Shown here: one piece after another, positions 53,291 through 60,633 of the stretch
How positions within the stretch are numbered: position 1 is the first letter of the stretch
Layout of the letters: each line of letters begins with the position of its first letter
Source: Polyangiaceae bacterium
GTDB lineage: Bacteria; Myxococcota_A; Polyangia; Polyangiales; Polyangiaceae
Length of the DNA: 64,000 nt
Direction: 5' to 3'
Assembly (NCBI GenBank): GCA_025936115.1
Contig: JAICTZ010000009.1
Span: 124,001-188,000 of the forward strand
The notes under the pieces: generated by a model
Seen by the model: only the letters and a program-made list of their open reading frames with translations
Told to the model about the DNA's origin: nothing
Database searches by the model: none
Made by a program: the position numbers and the translations under genes

Positions 53291-54142
53291 TCATTCGAGC
53301 TCGAGCGCCGTGAAGAACCCCGCCGCGACCCAGGCTCCGAACCACGCCGGCAAATTCGCCTGCGCGCCGGCGAGCTCGTCGGGCGCGAGCCTGCGCTCGA
53401 GCTCACCGAGGGCGGCGCCGAGCGTCTTGCCCGCCAGCAGATCTCCGAGCAAGCCGCGCATGACCGGCTCGAGCTCGAGCCGATACACGACGAGGCCCAC
53501 GCGATGCACGACGAGCGAGCTCGGCGCGGGCGCGGGCAGTTTCGGTTCGAGCTCGTCGCGAAAGGCTTGATAGAAGGCGTTGACCGGATACGCCGCGTCG
53601 AGCAGCTCGAGCGCGGGTTTCGGTACGAAGCGCACGCGTGGCCAAGCGTCGGGCGGCATCTCGGCGAGCGCGTTCGAGGCGAGGGCGGCGCCCGTCTCTC
53701 TGTGAATCACCTCGACGAGTGCCCACTCGAGCCGCGCGAGCTCGACGGCGAACGGCAACCACGACTCGCGCCGCGTCCGAAGATACGCGGCGAAATCGGC
53801 CCCGTAAGCGTTCAAGCTCGGCGAGCGCGACGGGTGCGTGCGGATGTAGTCACGCGCTATGTCCTCGAAGGCGTCGGCGCCGAGCGCGTGGCTCACCGCC
53901 GGATAATCGTCGCGCAGGCATTCGACGAGACGCGCGAAATAGCCGTCATTGTAGATGCCGAGCCGCTCGAGCGCCGACAAGCGCGGACCGGGGGTGACCA
54001 CGTTTTCGAGCTCGGCGAGCGTACCGGCGCCGTAGAGCGCACTCGCGCGCTCCACGCCTCGGGCCGCGCCGTCCGGTTCCGTGCTCACGGCGACGAGCCA
54101 ATGCTGGAGCAGCTCGAGCGAGGTGGCAGCTTCACGCGTCAA
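53291..54142 (-). CDS. DUF2063 partner of the DUF692 maturase (BufC/HvfC-like)
   Basis: TTG 54142 overlaps the DUF692 stop by four bases and gives 283 residues. The N-terminal part (LELLQHWLVAVST, ERLGIYNDGYFARLVECLRDDYPAVSHALGADAFEDIARDYIRTHPSRSPSLNAYGADFAAYL) is the DUF2063 (putative DNA-binding domain) block with Y-x-x-x-Y-x-x-R-L. The C-terminal half is helix and beta (ELLDAAYPVNAFYQAFRDELEP, RVGLVVYRLELEPVMRGLLGDLL), as in BufC/HvfC proteins. These pair with DUF692 enzymes to bind the peptide precursor. Here it is the third gene after precursor and maturase. Confidence 0.9.
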   Translation of the reverse strand: MTREAATSLELLQHWLVAVSTEPDGAARGVERASALYGAGTLAELENVVTPGPRLSALERLGIYNDGYFARLVECLRDDYPAVSHALGADAFEDIARDYIRTHPSRSPSLNAYGADFAAYLRTRRESWLPFAVELARLEWALVEVIHRETGAALASNALAEMPPDAWPRVRFVPKPALELLDAAYPVNAFYQAFRDELEPKLPAPAPSSLVVHRVGLVVYRLELEPVMRGLLGDLLAGKTLGAALGELERRLAPDELAGAQANLPAWFGAWVAAGFFTALELE

Positions 54143-55017
54143 GAGCCCGGTGCCTCCCCGACGCCGAGCGCGCGCTCGGCGCGCCGTGCGTCGGCGTGAA
54201 CTACGTCGAACGGCGGGATGTCGGCGTCCCACTCGAGCAGCACCGACGCGTCGGCGCCGAGCTCGCGCGCGCGAGCGTAGAGCTGCCAGACGGCGTCCGG
54301 CACCGGACCGATGTGCGTATCGATGGCGTGCGTGCCGTGGTCGGTGTGGCCGGCGACGTGGATCTGGACCACGCGCTCCATCGGAATCGCGGCCAGGTAC
54401 GTCTCGGGCTCGAAGCCGTGGTTCTTTGCGCTCACGAGCACGTTGTTCACGTCGAGCAAGAGGCCGATATCGGCTTCTTCGGCGAGCGCCGCCATGAACT
54501 CCCATTCGTGGAGCGTCGCGCCGCTGAACTCGACGTACGTCGAGGGATTTTCGAGCACGAGCCGCGCGCCGAGCAGCTCCGAAACCACACGCGCACGCTC
54601 GGCGACGTGACGGAGCGCTTCCTCCGTGAGCGGTAGCGGCAACAAATCGTGCGTGTTTCGCCCGGCGACGCCCGTGAAGCAGACGTGGTCGGATACCCAG
54701 CGCGCGCCCACGCGATCACGCAGCGCTTTGAGCTCCCGGATGTACTCGCGGTCGAGCGGCTCGACCGAGCCGAGATTCAAGGACACGCCGTGCAGCGCAA
54801 CCGGATACCGCTCTGCGACGCGGTCGAGGATCTCGAGCGGACGGCCGCGCGTGTGAAGATAATTGTCGCTCAAGACCTCGAACCAAGCGACCTCGGGTGA
54901 CTGCTCGAGGATGTGCGTGTAGTGCGCGGTGCGAAGGCCGACGCCGACGCCGAGATTCGGTAGTCCGAACCTCGGCGCCGGCAGAGTGCCGCGCTGGGAC
55001 TCAACCCTTGCAGCCAC
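54139..55017 (-). CDS. DUF692 (MNIO-class) RiPP maturase, BufB/HvfB-like
   Basis: GTG 55017 lies inside the 3' end of the precursor gene (17-base overlap), and AAGGG of the precursor coding sequence serves as its ribosome site. The 292-residue protein has the DUF692 TIM-barrel signatures: LGVGVGLRTAHYTHILEQSP, FEVLSDNYL, LHGVSLNLGS, WVSDHVCFTG, LVLENPSTYVEF, LLLDVNNVLVSAKNHGF, VQIHVAGHTDHGTHAIDTHIG, and LLEWDADIPP. These supply the His, Asp, Asn and Glu ligands for the two or three iron atoms in MbnB and related enzymes. Such enzymes oxidise Cys residues of a short peptide, forming oxazolone/thioamide-like groups. The exact chemistry here is not known. Confidence 0.92.
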   Translation of the reverse strand: MAARVESQRGTLPAPRFGLPNLGVGVGLRTAHYTHILEQSPEVAWFEVLSDNYLHTRGRPLEILDRVAERYPVALHGVSLNLGSVEPLDREYIRELKALRDRVGARWVSDHVCFTGVAGRNTHDLLPLPLTEEALRHVAERARVVSELLGARLVLENPSTYVEFSGATLHEWEFMAALAEEADIGLLLDVNNVLVSAKNHGFEPETYLAAIPMERVVQIHVAGHTDHGTHAIDTHIGPVPDAVWQLYARARELGADASVLLEWDADIPPFDVVHADARRAERALGVGEAPGS

Positions 55018-55228
55018 CTTGACCCTTGCACGCGTTCTGTCCCTTGCAGACATGCTTGTCGGTCTTGCAACCGCCCTGCCCCTTGCACGCGTTCTGCCCC
55101 TTACAGTCGTGCTTGTCGCCGAGCATCTGGGCGCTCGAGGCACCGAGCTCGCTCGCGCGGAGCTGGTTCTTGGGTTCGGCGCCCGTGACGATTCCGGAAA
55201 CGGCGGCTGCAATCAAAATCGAGGTCAT
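55001..55228 (-). CDS. Cys-repeat precursor peptide, bufferin-type
   Basis: The 75-residue product has a short hydrophobic N-terminus (TSILIAAAVSGIVTGA) and a core from about residue 40 with six Cys at 42, 48, 54, 61, 67 and 73. The core is a tandem copy of CKGQNACKGQGGC, separated by KTDKHV. There is no EGKCG motif as in HvfA. Its gene is directly upstream of the DUF692 and DUF2063 genes, so it is the probable substrate (inference). ATG 55228 follows AGAAGGA eight bases upstream. The mature peptide, if exported, could chelate copper or another metal. Confidence 0.88.
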   Translation of the reverse strand: MTSILIAAAVSGIVTGAEPKNQLRASELGASSAQMLGDKHDCKGQNACKGQGGCKTDKHVCKGQNACKGQGGCKG

Positions 55229-55297
55229 GTTTTGGTTCCTTCTATTTTTGCCTGAGTTTGTCGATACGCGGAGGAGTCGGTAACGAAAGTCGGACGT

Positions 55298-55798
55298 TCA
55301 CGCGTGACCCGCGGAAAGGTCGCCCGCGGCCCGAACGGCGGCCGCCTTTCGACTGCGGCCGAAAATCAGGTGGTCGAGCGACAGCTTGCCGGGGCCTGCA
55401 ATCAGCACCCAAAGTAACAAGACAAAATACGTCCACTCGACGAGTCCGAAGAGATCCGGCAAGCCGTGCACTTGTTGGCGCTGCGCCGTGAGGATCGCGA
55501 CCAGCATCGAGATCATGAGCGGCACGGACGCCAGGCGCGAAAACAGCCCGACCAGCAGGAGGCCTCCGCCAATGAGCTCCACGAACGAGACCAGGTGCGC
55601 GTGAAACGCAGGCGCGGGAATGCCGAGCTCGCTGAAGAAGGCCGTCACCTTCGCGAGCGAATGCACCTTGCCCCAGCCGGTGCTCATGAAGAGCACGCCG
55701 AGCGTGACGCGCGCCACGCCTGCCGGGAGGAAATCGACCTTCTCGAGGACGCGCTCGGCACGCTCACGGGCGACGGCGATGAAAGACGCTAGTTGCAC
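55298..55798 (-). CDS. DoxX-family membrane protein
   Basis: The 166-residue protein has four membrane segments of the DoxX/DoxD type: ARVTLGVLFMSTGWGKVHSL, FFSELGIPAPAFHAHLVSFVELIGGGLLLVGLFSRLA, PLMISMLVAILTAQRQQ and WTYFVLLLWVLIAGPGKLSLDHLIFG. DoxX proteins are frequent members of bufferin/HvfABC operons and may act in redox or export. GTG 55798 has AGGAG a few bases upstream. It is the first gene of the operon, 69 bases before the precursor. Confidence 0.9.
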   Translation of the reverse strand: MQLASFIAVARERAERVLEKVDFLPAGVARVTLGVLFMSTGWGKVHSLAKVTAFFSELGIPAPAFHAHLVSFVELIGGGLLLVGLFSRLASVPLMISMLVAILTAQRQQVHGLPDLFGLVEWTYFVLLLWVLIAGPGKLSLDHLIFGRSRKAAAVRAAGDLSAGHA

Positions 55799-55817
55799 GG
55801 TGGACTCCTGTTCCTGG

Positions 55818-55834
55818 GCTCGCTTTCAGCGAGC
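55818..55834 (-). promoter_or_regulatory. Leader dyad before the bufferin operon
   Basis: A perfect 7-base inverted repeat, GCTCGCT-N3-AGCGAGC, lies 20 bases upstream of the DoxX start. It could form a small hairpin in the mRNA leader or be an operator; function unknown. Confidence 0.4.
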
Positions 55835-55863
55835 TTCTGACCGAGCTTCCCTGCTGGTCGAAC

Positions 55864-55893
55864 CCACTACGGGGCAGGTCCCGAGTGGTTTCA
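55864..55893 (-). promoter_or_regulatory. Candidate ECF-type promoter with overlapping dyad
   Basis: On the minus strand, TGAAACC (55893-55887) and CGTA (55871-55868) are 15 bases apart, an arrangement seen in ECF sigma promoters. A dyad CCACT-(A)-CGGG ... CCCG-AGTGG (55864-55888) covers the spacer and the -10. This could be a sigma site plus operator for the operon. The match is visual and unproven. Confidence 0.4.
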
Positions 55894-56013
55894 TCCCTCA
55901 TGGGCGTTTTCGAGCGGGGGGGCCTAAAAGCCGGCGATTCCATGCCCCAACCCGGTCGCCGACCGAGCGCCGCGTAACCAGCAGGGCGCGCCAGCGTACT
56001 GCCGGGAAGCGCC

Positions 56014-56667
56014 ATGTCAGCCAAGAACGCGTACGCGCTCAGAAATTTTGCGACCCCCTATAAAGTCGTGATCACGGGCGCACTCGTCGCGGGGCTCGGG
56101 CTGTCTTGGTCGGCGTGGCTGATCTCGATCGTGGCCGTCAACTGGTCGCTTTCGGTGATGACCCTCGTCGATTGGGGCAATCGTCTCGCCATGTTGCCCC
56201 CGAGCTGGCGCTACGGGCTGCTCGCGCTGCACGCGCTCTCACTCGTGCTCCTCTTGGAGCTCACGCGCGCGCTCATTCGCCGCATGCCGCTGCCGCGCCT
56301 GAGCTGCCCCTCGACCGCACGGGGCGCGTGCCGGTCGGACCCGATCGCCGCGTCGCGGGCCATGACCGCGTCTTCGTGCTCGGCGATGCCGCGACGTGCC
56401 TCGGGCGTGAAGGCAAGCCACTTCCGCCGCTCGGTCAAGTCGCGTTCCAGCAGGGGGCGCACGCTCTACCTCGGCAAACTCGTCGGCTTCGGCAACAAAG
56501 TCCGCGTCATGCTCGATTGGACGCTCGATTTGTCCGTCGAGCGCTCGAGCTCCCAGATCCATGCGACCCGCGAGCAACTCGAGGCACACGCCCAGCATGA
56601 CGACCGTCAACCGCAAAGCGCTCCGCGGCCGCTGCCTGCCGGCCCGGCACTCTCGGCGCAATCGTGA
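56014..56667 (+). CDS. Two-span membrane protein frame with a fused, non-native C-terminus
   Basis: The open frame encodes 217 residues. Residues 1-90 look real: TPYKVVITGALVAGLGLSWSAWLISIVAVNW and WRYGLLALHALSLVLLLELTRALI are membrane segments in GC-ending codons. After about residue 95 the frame changes character (many Ser, Arg, Ala), and the parallel frame instead holds a recognisable NADH dehydrogenase block. The C-terminal LYLGKLVGFGNKVRVMLDWTLDL then returns to this frame. It overlaps the next gene's GTG by four bases. No family was recognised for the first part. Confidence 0.4.
   Translation: MSAKNAYALRNFATPYKVVITGALVAGLGLSWSAWLISIVAVNWSLSVMTLVDWGNRLAMLPPSWRYGLLALHALSLVLLLELTRALIRRMPLPRLSCPSTARGACRSDPIAASRAMTASSCSAMPRRASGVKASHFRRSVKSRSSRGRTLYLGKLVGFGNKVRVMLDWTLDLSVERSSSQIHATREQLEAHAQHDDRQPQSAPRPLPAGPALSAQS
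56289..56610 (+). pseudogene. Decayed fragment of a type II NADH dehydrogenase (NDH-2)
   Basis: From 56289, in the frame shifted by two from the 56014 frame, the sequence reads PLDRTGRVPVGPDRRVAG, then VFVLGDAATCLG, then KPLPPLGQVAFQQGAH, the second FAD-binding and quinone-site region of NDH-2 proteins. At about 56460 the frame breaks, and the other frame continues with LYLGKLVGFGNKVRVMLDW, the C-terminal membrane-attachment region of NDH-2. The expected stretch of about 50 residues between these blocks is gone, as is the whole N-terminal half. This is a pseudogene remnant. Confidence 0.65.
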
Positions 56668-57356
56668 CCGACCCCGCACCCGAGCTCCCCGACTTCGAGA
56701 GCATCCCCGACCCTTGCGCGGATTCGGCACCCGTGCCGCCGCTTCCAAGACCGGCGCTCTCGTCACGCGGACCGACGCGCCGTGACCTGACGCGCGGACG
56801 CCGCATCGCGCTCCTCGTCAGCGCCGGCTGGATCAGCGCTCAACTCGCCGTGGCCGGGCTGCGCGGCGACATGGCTCGGGTCCCGCTCGGCTACACCATC
56901 GGCTTCGCGGTCGTGCCTGTCGTCGCCGGCCTCGTCTGTCTCGCCGCCGCGACGACGCCCGGTAGGCTCGGACTCGGCGCGCGCGTCTCCTTGCTGGCGA
57001 CGCTCGCTCTCGCGCTGCCCGTGACGTTCGCCGTCGTGAGTTACTTCTTCTCGCTCCCCTACCCGGGAGCGCCGGAGGGTGAGTTCAAGTACGGCGTCCT
57101 CTGCTTCAACGTCGCGCTCGCCTGGACGCTCCTGCCGCTCGTCGCTGCAGGCTTCGCCTTGCGCGGCACGTTCGTGACTCGCGCGACCGTGCGGAGCGCG
57201 CTCGTGGGAGCGGGCGCGGGCCTCGTCGTTTCGGCGACGAGCATGCTGCGCTGCCCGTTGTCGGACTCGTGGCACATGGCGCTGAGCCACGGCGGCGCCG
57301 TCATTGCCGCCGCGCTCTTCGGCGCCACCGTGCTCGCGCGCGTCACACGCGCGTGA
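56664..57356 (+). CDS. DUF1109/NrsF-like membrane anti-sigma protein
   Basis: GTG 56664 gives 230 residues: a Pro-rich N-terminus (about 1-45), then about six membrane segments (ALLVSAGWISAQLAVAGL, IGFAVVPVVAGLVCLAA, VSLLATLALALPVTFAVVSYF, AWTLLPLVAAGFALRG, SALVGAGAGLVVSATSML, GGAVIAAALFGATVLARV). The segment SMLRCPLSDSWHMALSHGGAV matches the Cys/His-bearing motif of NrsF. NrsF holds SigF in Caulobacter, where SigF controls DUF2282/DUF692 genes, which fits the bufferin operon next door. No SigF-type sigma gene is adjacent. The call is moderate. Confidence 0.65.
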   Translation: MTDPAPELPDFESIPDPCADSAPVPPLPRPALSSRGPTRRDLTRGRRIALLVSAGWISAQLAVAGLRGDMARVPLGYTIGFAVVPVVAGLVCLAAATTPGRLGLGARVSLLATLALALPVTFAVVSYFFSLPYPGAPEGEFKYGVLCFNVALAWTLLPLVAAGFALRGTFVTRATVRSALVGAGAGLVVSATSMLRCPLSDSWHMALSHGGAVIAAALFGATVLARVTRA

Positions 57357-57482
57357 CCCTTCGAGTGCGCCAGCACCAACGCTACGTGTGTCAGAACGCC
57401 GCCCCCTGCGCCGCCATGGCGAGCACCCCGCACAAAACGCGGGCGAATTCGTACTGGCGGCAGCGCGTGATAAAATCGTTCG

Positions 57483-58526
57483 ATGTTCGCGCCGCGCTTC
57501 ACGATCAGCCACCGCATCACGGCGGGCCTCACGCTGATCGAGCGGGCGCGCGGATTTCTCGAAGCCGCTCGACTCTCCGACGCGTGGCTCGAGCGGATGA
57601 GCCAAGCGGCTCTGCTCGCGGAAGCCTACGCGACGACGCACATGGAGGGCACGGAGCTCACGCGGTTACAGGCGGAGGCGCTGTGGGCCGGTGGTAGCGC
57701 CGCGGGGGCTCGCGAAGACGACGTACGCGAGCTCTTGAACTACCGCGACGCGTTCAACCTCGTGGCCGAGCACGTGGCCGCAGGCACGCGGCTCAGCGAA
57801 GAGCTGATTTGCGCGGTACACGCGCGGCTCGTCACGGGCGTGCGCGGCGAAAGCGGGCAGCCGGGAGCGTATCGTACGGTGCAGAATTACATCGCGCGCA
57901 TGGCGACGCTCGAAGTCGTCTACATGCCGCCGCCGCCGCACGACGTGCCCGGCCTCATGCGCGAGCTCGTCGCGTGGCTCGAGACGGGCAGCGAGGTGCA
58001 CCCGGTGCTCGCCGCCGGCATCGCGCAATTTCAACTCGTGCACATCCATCCCTTCGTCGACGGCAACGGGCGCACGTCGCGCTTGCTTTCGACGCTGTGC
58101 CTCTACCGTGCAGGCTACGACTTCAAGCGCCTCTTCACGCTCAGCGAATACTACGATCGTGATCGCTCGAGTTTCTACCGAGCGCTCCAGCAGGTGCGCG
58201 AGCTCGACCTCGATCTCACGAGCTGGCTCGAGTTCTTCGTCGAAGGCCTGGCGACGCAACTTGCCGAAGTGCGCACCAAGGGCGAGCGCGTGATTCGGCG
58301 GGACGTGATCGCGCAGGAGCACGGCCTGAGCCAGCGCCAAGCGCTCGCGGTCGAGCACCTGCTCGCCGCGCCCGAGCTGCGCATCGAAGACCTCGAAGCG
58401 CTCTGCCCGGAAGTGAACCGCCGCACGCTGCAACGCGATCTCGAGGACCTGGTCGCCCGACGCGTGCTGAAGATGAGCGGGGCCGCGCGCGCCGTCCGAT
58501 ATCGTTTGGGGATCAAGGGGTTATGA
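57483..58526 (+). CDS. Fic-domain protein (AMP transferase-type)
   Basis: The 347-residue protein has the Fic core with VHIHPFVDGNGRTSRLL (H-P-F-x-D-G-N-G-R, about residue 190), PGAYRTVQNYI and YMPPPPHDVP for the flap. The N-terminal helix has T51-T-H-M-E55-G, which fits the class II inhibitory motif (S/T)xxxE(G/N), so it likely keeps its own activity low. A C-terminal winged-helix-like domain (about 280-345) ends in VNRRTLQRDLEDLVARRVL, resembling the Fic-associated DNA-binding domains. ATG 57483 is the start. The target is unknown. Confidence 0.92.
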   Translation: MFAPRFTISHRITAGLTLIERARGFLEAARLSDAWLERMSQAALLAEAYATTHMEGTELTRLQAEALWAGGSAAGAREDDVRELLNYRDAFNLVAEHVAAGTRLSEELICAVHARLVTGVRGESGQPGAYRTVQNYIARMATLEVVYMPPPPHDVPGLMRELVAWLETGSEVHPVLAAGIAQFQLVHIHPFVDGNGRTSRLLSTLCLYRAGYDFKRLFTLSEYYDRDRSSFYRALQQVRELDLDLTSWLEFFVEGLATQLAEVRTKGERVIRRDVIAQEHGLSQRQALAVEHLLAAPELRIEDLEALCPEVNRRTLQRDLEDLVARRVLKMSGAARAVRYRLGIKGL

Positions 58527-58563
58527 GACAATCGCGACAGCATCGCGACACGAATCGCGACAC

Positions 58564-60540
58564 TCACGGGCCGAGGACTTGGCGTTCGAGCCGAATCAGC
58601 TCGGAGACCGACCAGGCCTGGAACGGGCAGCCGCCCGGCGCGTGAGGCGGATCGCCGTCGGCGACTTCACTCACGTGACCGAGCCCGGCTTGCTCGAGGT
58701 GCGCGTAGAGCGGAGCGACAAAGCGCGCGCGCGCTTCGGCTTTTGCGGTCGCGGTGCCGTTTCGGCACTTTACCCACGCTTCGACGAACGGCCCGATGAG
58801 CCAGGGCCACACGCTGCCTTGGTGGTACGCCCCGTCGCGGTCGCGCACTCCGCCGCGATAATGCGGCACGTAGGCCGGGTGACCGCGCTCGAGCGAGCGA
58901 AGACCGAGCGGCGTCCAGAGCTCCCGCTCTACCGCGTCGACGACGGCGCGAGCGCGCTCGGGAGAGAGTAGCGTGCGCGGCAGGCCGCCAGCGGCGAAGA
59001 TCTGATTGGGGCGGCAGGCGGCGTCGACGACACCTGGGACGTGATCCTCGTCGACGACGTCGAAGAGCATGCCGCGGCTCGCGTTCCAAAAACGTTCCTC
59101 GAGCGCGGCGCGCGCCGCACGGGTGAAGCTGACGAAGCGTGGGTCGAAATGCGCGGCAACCCAGAGCGCGTGCACCCAAAGAGCCTGAATTTCGACCGGT
59201 TTTCCGCTGCGTGGCGTCACGACCCAATCGCCCACTTTCGAATCCATCCAAGTGAGCTGCGACCCGCTCACCCCCGCGGCGAGCAGCCCGTCGGCGCTGC
59301 GCTGGATCCCGTAACGCGTCCCGCGCGCGTAGCCGGCGACGATCGCGACGATGGCCGTTTCGAGACGCGCGCGCTCCGCGCTCGAGAGCGCGCTCTGCGC
59401 CCCAGGCGCAGCGAGGAGCTCATGCGCCGCGAGCACGAACCAGAGCGAAGCGTCGACGGAGTTGTACTCGACGGGCGCGTGCGCGTCGTCGGGGAAGCGA
59501 TTGGGGAGCATGCCGTGCGAGACGACCGTCGCCCATTCGCACAGGATCAAACGCGCCGTTTCGTAGTCGTGCCGCGCGAGGCACAAGCCGCGCAAGGCGA
59601 TGAACGTATCCCGACCCCAGTCGCCGAACCACGGATACCCGGCGATGATGGTGCGGCCGGGCCCGCGGGTCACGACGTAAGCGTCGCCGCTCCGCTCGAG
59701 AGCACTGGGGAAGGACTGCCGCCGCGTGCGTTCGGCGGCGCGCAAGCGTTCGACGAGTGACGTCAGATCCTCGTACTCGAAGGACCGGCGCTCCGGCAGG
59801 TCCGCGGCGAGGACCCACAACGCCTCGCCGCGCGCGAGGTCGAACGTCAACTCGCCGGGCGACGCGAGATCCTCAGTCGCGTCGAGCCCGCGCGCGTCTT
59901 CAGCCGAGTAGTAGAAGTTCCTGTACCAGTCGGGGGCGTGCCGGTACTCGGCGTTGGCGAGCGACAATACGGCGGGGACGCCCGGATATGGCTCGAAGCA
60001 GAGCGCCGCGCCTCGCGTCTCGGCGGCCCACCGAAAGCCCGCGCTTTCGTGCTGCAGCGCGTGGAAATCGCGGCCGGAAAGCAACGGACGCAGCACGAGG
60101 CGCGCCCCCGGCAGCGGGCGCTCGAGACCAATCGTGACGACGACCGCCGCCTCGGCGTGAGGCACGAACAGTTCGACACGTACGACGCCGAACTCTGTCG
60201 TGATGCGCCAGCTGGGCCACGGCTCGCGCTCGAACTCTACCCGGCGAGCTTCCGCGCCGGTCGTGAACCCCCCGGCATACGCCTGCGGCCAGAGCTCGAC
60301 CGAGCCCTCGGCCGTGACGAGCCGCGCGACGAAGCCCTGCACGAGCACGCGCCGATCGGCAGGCGGCTTGGCAGCGGCAAGCAGGAGCGCGTGGTAGCGC
60401 CGCGTGCGCACGCCCGATGTCGTGCCGCTCGCGAAGCCACCCAAGCCATCGGTCTCGAGCCACTCGGTCTCGCGGTCAACGCTTCGCCACTCGCGTGATG
60501 TTACACGAAGCTTGCGGGCGAGCGATCGCCACCGGGTCAT
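58564..60540 (-). CDS. Glycogen debranching enzyme (amylo-alpha-1,6-glucosidase, GH133-like)
   Basis: The 658-residue enzyme has the N-terminal GDE_N-like part (ETEWLETDGLGGFASGTTSGVRTRRYHALLLAA) and the (alpha/alpha)6 C-terminal glucosidase domain (YPWFGDWGRDTFIALRGL, LPNRFPDDAHAPVEYNSVDASLWFV, GSQLTWMDSKVGDWVVTPRSGKPVEIQALWV). It cleaves alpha-1,6 branch stubs in glycogen. These signatures are those of the Gdb1-type enzymes of bacteria and archaea. ATG 60540 follows GGGGGAGCA. It is divergent from radC. Together with malQ it suggests glycogen turnover. Confidence 0.93.
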   Translation of the reverse strand: MTRWRSLARKLRVTSREWRSVDRETEWLETDGLGGFASGTTSGVRTRRYHALLLAAAKPPADRRVLVQGFVARLVTAEGSVELWPQAYAGGFTTGAEARRVEFEREPWPSWRITTEFGVVRVELFVPHAEAAVVVTIGLERPLPGARLVLRPLLSGRDFHALQHESAGFRWAAETRGAALCFEPYPGVPAVLSLANAEYRHAPDWYRNFYYSAEDARGLDATEDLASPGELTFDLARGEALWVLAADLPERRSFEYEDLTSLVERLRAAERTRRQSFPSALERSGDAYVVTRGPGRTIIAGYPWFGDWGRDTFIALRGLCLARHDYETARLILCEWATVVSHGMLPNRFPDDAHAPVEYNSVDASLWFVLAAHELLAAPGAQSALSSAERARLETAIVAIVAGYARGTRYGIQRSADGLLAAGVSGSQLTWMDSKVGDWVVTPRSGKPVEIQALWVHALWVAAHFDPRFVSFTRAARAALEERFWNASRGMLFDVVDEDHVPGVVDAACRPNQIFAAGGLPRTLLSPERARAVVDAVERELWTPLGLRSLERGHPAYVPHYRGGVRDRDGAYHQGSVWPWLIGPFVEAWVKCRNGTATAKAEARARFVAPLYAHLEQAGLGHVSEVADGDPPHAPGGCPFQAWSVSELIRLERQVLGP

Positions 60541-60633
60541 TGCTCCCCCGGCGCGCCGGCCGCCAGCGGCCGCCACGTGCGCGAAGACGCGTTACGCTGG
60601 GCGTGGCGGCTTAGGAGACGACTGGCACGCAGC

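Larger units (their letters stand above)
55799..56013. other. Divergent intergenic region
   Basis: This 215-base region holds the candidate promoter and dyads described above plus the promoter for the plus-strand locus at 56014. No other gene was seen. Confidence 0.4.
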
